Source: Prorocentrum cordatum
Taxonomy: Eukaryota > Sar > Dinophyceae > Prorocentrales > Prorocentraceae
Assembly (NCBI GenBank): GCA_963575745.1
Contig: CAUYUJ010014187.1
Coordinates: forward strand, 127,001-191,000
Direction of reading: 5' to 3'
Length of the DNA stretch: 64,000 bases
Shown here: positions 30,301 through 41,447 of the stretch, piece after piece
Numbering within the stretch: the first letter of the stretch is position 1
How the letters are laid out: each line of letters opens with the position of its first letter
Translations under genes and position numbers: made by a program
The notes under the pieces: model-generated
The model's input: the letters and a program-made list of their open reading frames with translations, nothing else
What the model was told of the DNA's origin: nothing
The model's database searches: none

Positions 30301-33263
30301 CCCGAGCTGAGCGCAGAACGCCGACAGTAGCTCTCAAGATGACTGGAAGAATACGAACAGTTTCGTGATTCTAGATCGCGCAGCAGACCGAGTTCAGAGC
30401 TCTGGATTCAACAGGCGAACGCGCCTGATTATTCTGAGTGCGATGGGTGTGCTTACCAGCACTGTAGCTGCCCTACAGCTCGAGTTAAGTAGAAAATACC
30501 GACAACGCGTATCAAGTTGACTCGAATAATACGAATAGGTTTGCGGACCTAGCTCGGCTAGCAGACCGAGTTCAGACCTATGCATTCAACAGGCGACCGC
30601 ACCTGATCATTCTGCGTGCGATAGGCGTGCTTGCCAGCACTGTAGCTGCCCTACAGCTCGAGTTAAGTAGAAATACCGACAACGTGTATCAAGTTGACTC
30701 GAATAATACGAATAGGTTTGCGGACCTAGCTCGGCTAGCAGACCGAGTTCAGACCTCTGGATTCAACAGGCAAACGCGCCTGATGATTCTGAGTGCGATA
30801 GCTGTGCTTACCAAGCTCTGTAGCTGCCCTACAGCTCGAGTTCAGTACAAAATACCGACAGCGCATATCAAAATGACTCGAAACGGCCGTTCCCGCCAGA
30901 GTGCTTTTTGGCCTTCAAAGTTACCCGATCGAGCTGAGATCAAGATGGCGAGCGGGAATAAGATCGAATATCACGGGAAAAAATACTAGAGCTCTAACGA
31001 ATTGTCAAATTTCGAGAACAAAATTTTCAACCGACCAAAAGTCCAAAAGTTCCGTCGAGATTTTTCTTGCCAACTAGCTCTCCAGCGCGCCGGAATTACT
31101 CTTAGCTTCCAGCTATAACTAGCTAAGGGAAGCTCTACGAGTTACTGGGCGCCGGCGGTAAACCGTCAACCTTTGTTACCGCCGGGGGACTCGTAGAGCT
31201 TCCTGACAACCTGTCGCAAAAAAATGCAGAGAACGATAGTTTTTGAGCCCAACTCGAGTATCAGACCGAGTTCACACCTCTCAATGCGACAGACGGACGC
31301 GTCTGATGTCTCCGAATCGATTCCTCTGATTACCCGCCCTGCAGCCTCCCTACAGCCCGAATTGAGTGCAGAACGCCGACAGTAGCTCTCAAGATGGCTT
31401 GAAGAATAGGAACAGTTTCGTGATTCTGGATCGCGCAACAGACCGAGTTCAGAGCTCTGGATTCAACAGGCGAACGCGCCTGATGATTCTGAGTGCGGTA
31501 GGCGTGCTCACCAGCACTGTAGCTGCCCTACAGCTCGAGTTTGTAGAAAATACCGACAACGCGTATCAAGTTGACTCGAATAATACAAATAGGTTTGCGG
31601 ACCTAGCTCGGCTAGCAGACCGAGTTCACACCTATGGATCCAACAGGCGAACGCGTCTGATCATTCTGAGTGCGATAGGAGTGCTTACCAGCACTGTAGC
31701 TGCCCTACAGCTCGAGTTAAGTAGAACATACCGAAAACGCGTATCAAGTTGACTCGAATAATACAAACAGGTTTGCGGACCTAGCTCGGCTGACAGACCG
31801 AGTTCAGACCTCTGGGTTCAACAGGCGAACGCGCCTGATCATTCTGCATGCGTTAGCTGTGCTTACCGGCTCTGTAGCTGCCCTAGAGCTCGAGTTATGT
31901 TCAGAAAACCGTCAGCGCATATCAAGATGACTCGGAACGGCCGATCCCGCCAGAGTGCTTTTTGGCCTTCAAAGTTACCCGATCGAGCTGAGATCAAGAT
32001 GGAGAGCGGGAATAAGATCGAATATCACGGGAAAAAATACTAGAGCTCTAACGAATTGTCAAATTTCGAGAACGAATTTTCAACCGAGCAAAAGTCACCA
32101 AAAGTTCCGTCGAGATTTTTCTTGCCAACTAGCTCTCCAGCGCGCCGGAATTACTCTTAGCTTCCAGCTATAACTAGCTAAGGGAAGCTCTACGAGTTAC
32201 TGGGCGCCGGCGGTAAACCGTCAACCTTTGTTACCGCCGGGGGACTCGTAGAGCTTCCTGACAACATATACTGTCGAAAAAATTGCAGAGAACGAATAGT
32301 TTTTGAGCCCAACTCGAGTATCAGACCGAGTTCAGACCTCTGAATGCGACAGACGGACGCGTCTGATGTCTCCGAATCGATTCCTGTGATTACCCGCCCT
32401 GCAGCCTCCCTACAGCCCGAATTAAGTGCAGAACGCCAGAGTAGCTCTCAAGATGACTGGAAGAATACGAACAGTTTCGTGATTCTAATCGCGCAGCAGA
32501 CCGAGTTCAGAGCTCTGGATTCAACAGGCGAACGCGCCTGATGATTCTGAGTGCGGTAGGTGTGCTTACCAACACTGTAGCTGCCCTACAGCTCGAGTTA
32601 AGTAGAAAATACCGACAACGCATATCAAGTTGACTCGAATAATACGAATAGGTTTGCGGACCTATCTCGGCTAGCAGACCGAGTTTAGACCTATGGATTC
32701 AACAGGCGAACGCGCTGATCATTCTGAGTGCGATAGGAGTGCTTACCAGAACTGTAGCTGTCCTAGAGCTCGAGTTAAGTAGAAAATACCGACAACGCGT
32801 ATCAAGTTGACTCGAATAATACGACCAGGTTTGCGGACCTATGACAGACCGAGTTCAGACCTGTGGGTTCAACAGGCGAACGCGCCTGATCATTCTGCAT
32901 GCGTTAGCTGTGCTTACCAGCTCTGTAGCTGCCCTAGAGCTCGAGTTATGTTCGAAAACCGTCAGCGCATATCAAGATGACTCGAAACGGCCGATCCCGC
33001 CAGGGTGCTTTTTGGCCTTCAAAGTTACCCGATCGAGCTGAGATCAAGATGGCGAGCGGGAATAAGATCGAATATCTGGAAAAATACTAGAGCTCTAACG
33101 AATGGTCAAATTTCGAGAACAAAATTTTCAACGACCAAAAGTCACCAAAAGGTCCGTCGAGATTTTTCTTGCCAACTAGCTCTCCAGCAGAAATCGCTTC
33201 CAATCATAAGGCGCTAAGGGAAGCTCTACGAGTTACTGGGCGCCGGCGGTAAACCGTCAACCT
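27341..33263. repeat. Satellite array: ~1.05-kb higher-order units
   Basis: Units start at 27341 (short, 530 bases), 27873, 28915, 30085, 31145 and 32201, followed by the interrupted junction at 33238-33263. Full units are about 1.04-1.17 kb and hold four to six monomers. Several are bounded by inverse termini: CGTAGAGCTTCC after the opening palindrome, and GGGAAGCTCTACGAGTTACT before the next. The short unit is an internal deletion. No coding potential accepted. Confidence 0.9.
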
Positions 33264-33778
33264 AGAATCGCGAACCTTTTTTTTTGTTCGGGAGGCTGAC
33301 CAGGCACCGAGCGCCCCAGCGCCCGTTAAGTGCCTACCTAGTCTCTCTGCAGCTGGAGGTCTTGGGCTGGACTGCGGCCCGCAAGAGGCCCTCGAGACCC
33401 GAAAGCTCAGCGTCAGTGATACTGCTATGGGAGGGGAGTGCCTGTGCATTGTTCCCTCATCCTCCCATATGATTGGACAAGGAGAGGAGGCTTGGGGGAA
33501 GAGGGAGACTACACGAGCTCTCTTATCTCTATGCTCAGGGTCAGGGTAAGGGTCATGGAATCGAGGAATATAGAGGCCTGCAGAAACCAGCCAACGCCCA
33601 CACCTTGGGCACACTATTCGCCGTCGAAGGATCCGCGGAGGCCAATAACTCGAAAGTTGTCTCGGACATCAGAACGAAAGATATGGTGGTGGAACAGCTC
33701 TCTGAATATCTGGCCTTCCCGTGCTAAGTGGGTAAGTTCATCAGCTACTGTGTTACTCTCTCGATATATGTGTCGAAT
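33264..33778 (-). pseudogene. 5'-truncated LINE fragment in a junction palindrome
   Basis: About 515 bases inserted at the loop of a junction palindrome. The minus strand at 33776-33640 reads IRHIYRESNTVADELTHLA and then IGLRGSFDGE before a stop. These are the N..AD helix and DGG strand of the permuted RNase H seen in LINE-1 and LINE-2, in the same order. The remaining ~370 bases are degenerate 3' sequence ending in a run of nine T on the plus strand, the copied A tail. The insertion lacks everything 5' of the RNase H and has a stop right after the DG motif. Confidence 0.75.
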
Positions 33779-36290
33779 GGGGGACTCGTAGAGCTTCCTG
33801 ACAACATATAATGTCGGAGAAAATTGCAGAGAACAAATAGTTTTTCAGCCCAATTCGAGTATCAGACCGAGTCCGAACCTCTGAATGCAGCAGACAGAGG
33901 CGTCTGATGTCTCCGAATCGAGTCCTGTGATTACCCGCCCTGCAGCCCCCCTACATCCCGAGCTTTGTGCAGAACGCCGACAGTAGCTCTCAAGATGACT
34001 GGAAGAATACGAACAGTTTCGTGATTCTAGTCGGCAGCAGACCGACTTCAGAGCTCTGGATTCGACAGGCGAACGCGCCTGATTACGATAGCTTCCTGTA
34101 GCTGCCCTACAGCTCGAAGTGAAATACCGAAAGCAAGTTGAGTCAATAATACGAATATCTAGCTCGGCTAGCAGACCGAGTTCAGCCTATTTCAACAGGC
34201 GAACGCGCCTGAATATTCTGATCGATAGCTTTGCAGCTGCCATAAGCTCGAGTTAAGTAGAAAACGACAGCGCGTATCAAGTTGACTCGAAAATACAGCT
34301 AGGTCGGCTAGGATCGAGTTGAGAGAATTCGAGATCAGCTCTCGATTCGAGTTCTGACATGGAGGCGAATTCAACGCGCCTGATTATTCTGATTGTGAAA
34401 GGTGTGCTTACCAGCACAATAGCTGGCCTGCAGCTCGAGTTAAGTGGAAAATACCGACAACGCATATCAAGTTGACTCGAATAATACGAATAGGTTTGCG
34501 GACCTAGCTCGGCTTGCAGACCGAGACTCGGATATGATTATGCGAAGCTGCTAGAGTTTTTTCAAGTTGACTCGAAAAATACGAATAGGTTTGCGGACCT
34601 AGCTCGGCTAGCAGACCGAGTTCAGCCTCTGGGTTCAACAGGCGAACGCGCCTGATCATTCTACATCGATTAGCAATGCTTACTGGCCCTGTAGCTGTCC
34701 TAAGCTCGAGTTATGTTCAAAAACGAACAGCGCGTATCAAGATGACTCGAAACGGCCGTTCCCGCCACCTGCTTTTTGACAGTAAAAGGTACCCGATCGA
34801 GCTGAGATCAAGATGGCGAGCGGAATAAGATCGAATATGATGGGAAAAATACTAGAGCTAAAACGAATTGTTGAATTTCGAGAACAGAATTTTCAACCGA
34901 CCAAAAGTCACCAAAAGGTCCTTCGAGATTTTTCTTGCCAACTAGCTCTTCAGTGCCCCGGAATTACTCTTAGCTTCCAGCAATAATAACTTCGAGCTAA
35001 GGGAATTCCTCTAGCTCTACGAGTTACTGGGCGCCGGCGGTAAACCGTCAACCTTTCTTACCGCCGGGGGACTCGTAGAGCTTCCTGAAAATATAAAGTG
35101 TGGGAAAAAACTCCAAAGAACGACTAGTTTTTCAGCCCAAGCGATTCCAGACCTATCAAGATAACGAGTTTCGCAACCGAGTTCGGGTATCAAACCGAGT
35201 TCAGACCTCTGAATCGTCTGATGTCTGCCAATCCACTCATGTGATTCCCAGCCGTGCAGCCCCCCTACAGCCCGAGTTAAGTGCAGAAAACCGACAGTAT
35301 CGACTCGAATAATAGAGATCTAGTTCGAGCAGCAGACCGAGTTCCGAGCTCTGGAATCGATCGACAAACACGCCTGATGTGTGCAAATCGATATATGTGA
35401 CCCGCAGCACTGTAGCCGGCCCAAACACGAGTTAAGTGCAGAAGACAGAGAGCACTTCTCATGATCATTCAACAATACGAATAGTTTCGCAAATCTAGCT
35501 CGGGCAGCAGGCCGAGTTCAGAGCTCTCGGTTCAGTAGACGGACGCGACTGATGATTCCCCATCGATGTCTGTGACAATGAGCCCTCTAGCTGCCCTACA
35601 GCTCGAGTTAAGTACAGAAAACCGAGAGCGTCTGTCAAGATGACTCGAATAATACGAATAGGTTTGCGGACCTAGCTCGGATAGCAGACCAGCTTCAGAC
35701 CTGAGGATTGAACAGGCGAACGCGCCTGATGATTCTGAGTGCGATAGCTGTGCTTACCTCAACTGTAGCTGCCCTAGACCTCAGTTAAGCAGAAAATACC
35801 GACAACACGTATCAAGTTGACTCGAATAATACGAATAGGTTTGCGGACCTAGCTCGGCTAGCAGACCGAGTTCAGACCCTGGATTCGACAGGCGAACGCG
35901 CCTGATGATTCTGGGTGCGATAGGCGCTTACCAGCAGAGCTGCCCTACACCTCGAGTTAAGTAGGAAATACCGACAACGCGTATCAAGTTGACTCGAATA
36001 ATACGAATAGGTTTGCGGACCTAGCTCGAGTTTCAGACCTCTGGATTGAACAAACGCGCCTGATGATTCTGAGTGCGATAGCTGTGCTTACCAGCACTGT
36101 AGCTGCCCTAGACCTCGAGTTAGCAGAAAATACCGACAACGCTATCAAGTTGACATGAATAGGTTTGGCTCGGGTAGCAGACCGAGTTCGACCTCAAGTG
36201 ATTCTTGCGATAGCTGTGCTTACTGTAGCTGCCCTACAGCTCGACTTAAGTACAAAATACCGACAGCACGTATCAAGATGACTCGAAAGC
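33779..36290. repeat. Satellite units, partly degenerate
   Basis: Two long units, from 33779 (right remnant of the junction) and from 35027. Monomers between about 34080 and 34600 are strongly degraded with many small deletions, unlike the tidy units before them. In the second unit several monomers are also shortened (36120-36290). Confidence 0.8.
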
Positions 36291-36420
36291 TTATATCAAG
36301 ACGGAGAGGCCCTCACATTCGTCTCCAGGTGCGAAAAATCTGCTTCCTGAAAATGAATTGTCAAATATCTTTCAAATAATAACAGAACCGACCAAAAGTT
36401 AGCACTTGTAAGCGTCCAAA
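36291..36420. repeat. Family B 3' piece
   Basis: Contains CAAGACGGAGAGGCCCTCAC, CAGGTGCGAAAAATCTGCTT and TTGTCAAATATCTTTCAAAT, the last third of family B, and ends next to the (CA)n block. Confidence 0.7.
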
Positions 36421-37950
36421 ACCCGGATAGCAAAGAGGCACTCACACAAACGAGCACACTCACATAAGCACGCACACACGAACACACATACAAACACATA
36501 TACATACACAAGAACGCACACATACGCCAGCATGCTCCACACACACGCACACATACACACACACACACACACACATGCACGCGACCACAACACGCAAAGG
36601 CCGCACACGAGCTCAAACGCGCACACGTGGGCGCGCAGCACATCTTCACATTCACACACACACACACCAGCACACGCACACGCGCCGCATGCACATACAC
36701 ACTTTCTTACCACGGGACACTCACACGCACACATGACACACACACACACGGGAAAAAACCCACGAACACAGACGCACACGCACAAGCGAGCTCCAAGAAA
36801 CCTAACAAAACACCACACGATCGCAACGCAGTGCAGCCAGACCCCCCCCCGCCTCTCCTGCCGCCCCCGGCGCGTCGCCCCCCCGAATCGCTCGGTGGGG
36901 GAGGCCCGCACCCCCCTGGCCCCCCTTAAGTGCAGAAAGCCGAAGCCCTCGCAGGGCGACTCGAATAATAGGGGAGAGGGGGGACCGCGCGGAGCGCAGA
37001 CCAAGTTCGAGCTCCGCGCACGACCACGAACGCGACGACACAGACGAACGATTTCAAGGGCATCACACTGTAGCCCTCACCCCAGCACGAGTACACACGT
37101 ACGCCAGCATGCTCCACACACATGCGCACATACACACACATACACACACACGCACACACACACACAAATCCACACACACGCGCAAACGCGCAAACACACA
37201 TACATACACAAGAACACACATACGCCAGCATGCTCCACACACACGCACAAATACACACACACGCACACAGACACACATCCACACGCAAAGGTCTACACAC
37301 ACGCGCAAACGCGCAACATATCACACACACGGACACGCACACGCACGCGGATCACAAGAGACGGGGGGCACGGAGCGCCCCCGCCCTCCCCGCCGGCGCT
37401 CCAGAGGGGGGAGGCACCGCCCCATTCTGTGGCCCGCCCTCCCTCAACTCCAACCACTCCGCCCTCGCGGAGCGCCCGAGGGGGACGAGGGGGGGGGAGG
37501 GGGCGCGCGGACGGCGGCACATTAGCAAAGAGCCAATCACACACGCGAAAGACGAGCTCGGGCAGCAGCCGTTCACGCACACATACACACATACACACAA
37601 GCGCACACGTCCACACGCAAACGCACACACACTCACACACACACACACACACACACGCGCATGTGCACCCAGACACACGCAGGGGCACACACACACATAC
37701 GAGACACACGCGCCCCCCCCCCACCACCCACCCACCCACCCCCACACACACACACTACACACACGCTCAGCGCACACACAAAACGAAGCGTTTGTCAGAT
37801 GATCACGCACACGACAAACGTGACCAGCTCATTAGAGACCCATTTCGACTCCACCGCGCCCCCCCAACCCCCCACGCGCCCCCGAGTGCGATGCGTGTGC
37901 TACCAGGGGGGGGCTGCCCTTGGCTCGAGTAAGTAGAAAAACCTCAAGCA
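36421..37950. repeat. (CA)n-rich block with embedded degenerate satellite
   Basis: Long imperfect CA/CG dinucleotide arrays (about 36440-36810, 37085-37350, 37570-37790) separated by GC-rich pieces. The piece at 36915-37095 is a recognisable satellite monomer in which runs of G and C replace normal sequence, and 37820-37940 is another. The segment CCACTCCGCCCTCGCGGAGC (about 37455) recurs near 43660. Histidine/threonine-rich open frames are products of the repeat and are not genes. Confidence 0.85.
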
Positions 37951-38039
37951 GTCAAGTGTGTCAATAAGCGAATAGGTTGCGGACCTAGCTCGGTAGCAGA
38001 TCGAGTTCAACCATGGATTGAACAAGCGCACAGCCATCA
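37951..38039. repeat. Degenerate satellite monomer
   Basis: GTTGCGGACCTAGCTCGG and TGGATTGAACAAGCGCAC are satellite landmarks. They abut the truncated 3' end of LINE-2; no junction palindrome is present here. Confidence 0.7.
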
Positions 38040-38672
38040 TGATCTGAGAGGCATACACGCGAAAGAGGTGGCTGCGAGCAGCCGTTCCGCGGCACTCAGT
38101 TCAGCTTGAGTAACAGTGCATGTATCGCTCAGACACCAGGCCTCTCTGTACACCTCCGTCCAAACACAGTCGTTAGTATTTGTCCGAAACCCGGTATCAA
38201 GCCAGCAACCACACCCAACTCCTAAGGCCGAGACGCCACCATCCCAGGCACCCCGAATGGCAACGACATTCATCGTGTTAGTAAAAATAGAATCGTATGA
38301 CTCTTTGATATAAGTATGGCCCTCGCGGGCCTCATGTGTCAGTGTGTCAGCTCTCTCATTGTTTTCCCTAAAGATATGCTTCACAATGTCCCGTCCCTTC
38401 ATAGGTGGTCTCCCTCCCTCCTGTACACACATGTTGTATAACTGATCTTGCAAGTTGGCGACTCGTTTGCGATAGTCCACCTGTTCACATGCCCACACAC
38501 CGTTGATCCACGACACAATCAGCAGGCTATCCGCGCAGATCTCCAGAGGTAGTCCAGGAATGGTGAAATCCCAGACCGTCTCGCGCATGTACGACAGTGC
38601 AATACGTTTGCTGAGTCTCAGGTTCTCCTCCTCCTCCATCCTTCTTCTCTTGGGCTCACTTTCCTCCTCCAT
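38037..38672 (-). CDS. LINE-2 permuted RNase H domain
   Basis: Same frame as the reverse transcriptase, one codon after its TGA (38676-38678), and opened by an ATG. Motif order is EICADSLLIVSWINGVW, then FRENNERADTLTHEA, then IRGAWDGGVSALGVGCGCWL, then TQAELSAAERLLAA. In canonical RNase H the DGG strand and the AEL helix come before the DS strand, so this copy is permuted like LINE-1. All four acidic positions are present. The stop codon is formed at the junction with satellite DNA, so a few C-terminal residues may be missing. It would degrade element RNA in RNA:DNA hybrids. The TGA may be a nonsense mutation or a read-through codon. Confidence 0.8.
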   Translation of the reverse strand: MEEESEPKRRRMEEEENLRLSKRIALSYMRETVWDFTIPGLPLEICADSLLIVSWINGVWACEQVDYRKRVANLQDQLYNMCVQEGGRPPMKGRDIVKHIFRENNERADTLTHEAREGHTYIKESYDSIFTNTMNVVAIRGAWDGGVSALGVGCGCWLDTGFRTNTNDCVWTEVYREAWCLSDTCTVTQAELSAAERLLAATSFACMPLRS

Positions 38673-38675
38673 ATG

Positions 38676-41447
38676 TCAAATATTGCCAAACTCCTCCTCC
38701 TTCTCGTAGTTGTTACCACATCCCCTCTTATGTTCTGGCTGATAGTACTTGTGAATATGCTCGGCCGCCGTCACGACAGCCCACGTGTAAAAGTCACTGT
38801 GCAGCATGCAGTCCCACCAGTCATCACCGAAGAACTGTTGTAGTGGGTACTGCCACGTGCGCGGAGCCGTCACTTCCCTCCCCATTTTCCTCCTCCTCAT
38901 ATCCCCTTCCTCCCGACGAATACGTGTGGAGGCATGTGCATGGAAAAATGCAGCAGCTCTGTCACGCATGATATCCCATTGCTTTGGGAAAGCCATCATA
39001 CCAAATCTGGCATCGTACCAACATCGATCGTGACAGTTATGCACAGGCACAGACTGGATAAAACTTGACAAATCCTTGGCAACATTCCAGCATGCTAGCA
39101 ATAGTCGTTGCGGCAGTGGCATGAAACCTGCCTCCTGAAATAAGGTTATGCATCTTCTCCTCCTTCGCAGCTCATAGTCCTGAATGGACTCGTCTGGTAA
39201 CCTCCTTGTGGCCACGATCTGTAGTAAACACTGGCCCTCGAAGCGGTGTATGTCCTCGAGGCTGCTGTCATCCAATGTAATATTTTCTCCTCCGTACAGT
39301 ATCTGAGATTGTATCCTTTCAGTATACCTCTGGAACTTAGCATTAATAGGTACACATCTGGCCCCGTAGTATGCCTTCTGTGAATAGAAACTTCTCCTTG
39401 CAGCATCGAGACGGAAAGCCAGATCCTCATGAGAGTGTGCCCGATAGTCAGTGGTAATGAAGACACCCAAGAGCACCGTGGACGCCACACGAGATAACCG
39501 AAATGTCTGAAATTCATTGGTAGTCGAGGTGATCTCAACATTATGCGCCTGTGAGACCGTACCGTCCTGTTCAAAATTCACATCCTGTCCAAATACAAGG
39601 TATTCGCCAAGCAGCGGGATGGGTGCAGCATCAGTTTGAATGGGCTTCCATTCCATGCCGTGTCGCACAAGAGAGTGTGTGAGCTGCGAAAGCATCTCGG
39701 TCAGTTGTGATTCGCTTTGAGCCAGTACTACCACGTTATCAGCCCAGACCATGTGGTTGACCGTATGCTGAACCGTCGTACTCCATTTTTCCCCTACAAT
39801 CTCGCATATGTAACCGTATCCCAAGACATCCCATGTATGAAACGTCGCACTCCACATGTGGGCAGCAATAAGATTGAAAGCCAGTGGCCCTTCTGGACCT
39901 CCAGTCCTAATATTCACATCCCAAGAGAAACCCTGAATACTTAGACCCTCACCTGTGACCTCACAGCTCCCATAGAGCACAGCCTCCAGAAGTGGTATCT
40001 GAAATTGCAGAGGTACCTGACTCCATTGAAGGGCCTCACGGAGTTTCCCCACAGTGGCATGGTCGAAGGCCCTACGTATATCACAGATAGCAACGTGCAG
40101 TTCTTGATCACGCAATTTGGACGCATGTTGGCCCATGTTTTTGAGGGCCGCAGTGATTTCGAATGTTTTGCGGTTGCGCTGGAAACCGTAGAGAACCAGA
40201 CGGCGTAATACACCCGAAGACTCCACAGACTCCTCGATCATACACACAAGCGTGCTAACATACCAACGTGCGATAGCATTGAGCAAGCACAGGAACCCGC
40301 AGTCGGACATGTTACTTGTTAAACTCTTCTTTGGCATCACACAAACAAGGATCTCTCGCCAACTTTCGGGGTATGGAATAGAACCCCTGAAGACCTGATC
40401 AAATGACGTGTGTATCTTATTCAGAGAGGCCCAAGGTATTTTCTTCAATATCTCGCACGGCACTCCATCACGTCCTGTCGCCCTGGACGATCGGAGCCGA
40501 CTCCGAGCACGTAAAAACGTGCTGAAAGGTAGATGCCTGGCCGGCATCATGTTGGCCTCTCGTCGCAGCTCCTGTAGCAGGCGACTGTTGGCCGAACGTG
40601 CCTCTAGCGATGAGAACTGCTCCTGACAGGTATGATGTACGATCCTCTCCCAATGCTGTCTATCCTCCGTCCCTCCCAGATTGTCTAGTGCATTGCGTGC
40701 ACGTCTGCGTACGGGCGGAATCTGCCACTCCAGACGAGCACGGCGGCATTGTCTCCGCAGGGCGTTGAGCTTACGTGTCAGCTCACGCCTCTCAGGACTG
40801 AGTCCAGGCGGAAGTGCACGACGCCGTTCAAGCAAAGGCTGGAGTCCTGACGGTCGCACGGGAGGTTTTTGAGCGGCATCCCTGGTCTGAGAATGAACTC
40901 CCTGTGTAAAACTGCTCACGAGCCCAGAAGCCAAACCACGAAAGTCCCGAGGAGTACCGCATCCAGGACCATCGTCGTCGCAGGTCTTTGTCTCGTAAGG
41001 TATACCATTGGGGGTCCCTTTGAGGCCCAAGTTGTCATCGTCATCGTCACCCTGGAAATCCTGAATATTTTCCATCATCTCATCACATTGTGTACGTGCG
41101 ATATTCTCATCATACCATGTACTCGGTGTATAGCCTACCAACTGCACCCGTGGTCGGTAACATGCATTCCAAAATCTGTCAGGACTCCCGTGGTCTCTAG
41201 CGGAAAGAACGAGCATCGCATGGTCCGACAAGCGGCTAGTCGCCAGCTTACCCCCTCGGTGAAACTCGTAAGATACCGTCATGTCCACTATATCCCAGCG
41301 GAGCGGTATGCACATATAGTCGAGCACAGCAGACCTGGCTGGCACGCGCCCCCTCGCGTAGCCTGTCCACGTCACAGACCTATCTTGAAATGTGTTGGCA
41401 GCCTTCAAACCGAACTCCATGAGCAGACCTAATATCCTCCTCCTCAT
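38676..41447 (-). CDS. LINE-2 ORF2 main part: endonuclease end and RT
   Basis: 923 codons. It starts within the endonuclease (residues about 40-85: VLDYMCIPLRW, LSDHAMLVLS) after the frame break, so the first Met is not a real start. Reverse transcriptase follows: ARSRLRSSRATGRDGVP, motif A AICDIRRAFDHA, motif B IRTGGPEGPLAFNL, motif C NHMVWADNVVVLA. Motif C again has Asn in place of the second Asp. The spacer RTWQYPLQQFFGDDWW matches LINE-1. It ends at a TGA directly in frame with the RNase H segment. Apart from the ends the frame is undamaged. Confidence 0.85.
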   Translation of the reverse strand: MRRRILGLLMEFGLKAANTFQDRSVTWTGYARGRVPARSAVLDYMCIPLRWDIVDMTVSYEFHRGGKLATSRLSDHAMLVLSARDHGSPDRFWNACYRPRVQLVGYTPSTWYDENIARTQCDEMMENIQDFQGDDDDDNLGLKGTPNGIPYETKTCDDDGPGCGTPRDFRGLASGLVSSFTQGVHSQTRDAAQKPPVRPSGLQPLLERRRALPPGLSPERRELTRKLNALRRQCRRARLEWQIPPVRRRARNALDNLGGTEDRQHWERIVHHTCQEQFSSLEARSANSRLLQELRREANMMPARHLPFSTFLRARSRLRSSRATGRDGVPCEILKKIPWASLNKIHTSFDQVFRGSIPYPESWREILVCVMPKKSLTSNMSDCGFLCLLNAIARWYVSTLVCMIEESVESSGVLRRLVLYGFQRNRKTFEITAALKNMGQHASKLRDQELHVAICDIRRAFDHATVGKLREALQWSQVPLQFQIPLLEAVLYGSCEVTGEGLSIQGFSWDVNIRTGGPEGPLAFNLIAAHMWSATFHTWDVLGYGYICEIVGEKWSTTVQHTVNHMVWADNVVVLAQSESQLTEMLSQLTHSLVRHGMEWKPIQTDAAPIPLLGEYLVFGQDVNFEQDGTVSQAHNVEITSTTNEFQTFRLSRVASTVLLGVFITTDYRAHSHEDLAFRLDAARRSFYSQKAYYGARCVPINAKFQRYTERIQSQILYGGENITLDDSSLEDIHRFEGQCLLQIVATRRLPDESIQDYELRRRRRCITLFQEAGFMPLPQRLLLACWNVAKDLSSFIQSVPVHNCHDRCWYDARFGMMAFPKQWDIMRDRAAAFFHAHASTRIRREEGDMRRRKMGREVTAPRTWQYPLQQFFGDDWWDCMLHSDFYTWAVVTAAEHIHKYYQPEHKRGCGNNYEKEEEFGNI

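Noticed and set aside
36532-37932. 466-codon His/Thr-rich frame
   Set aside because: Translation of (CA)n dinucleotide repeats; no stops because the repeat unit contains none.
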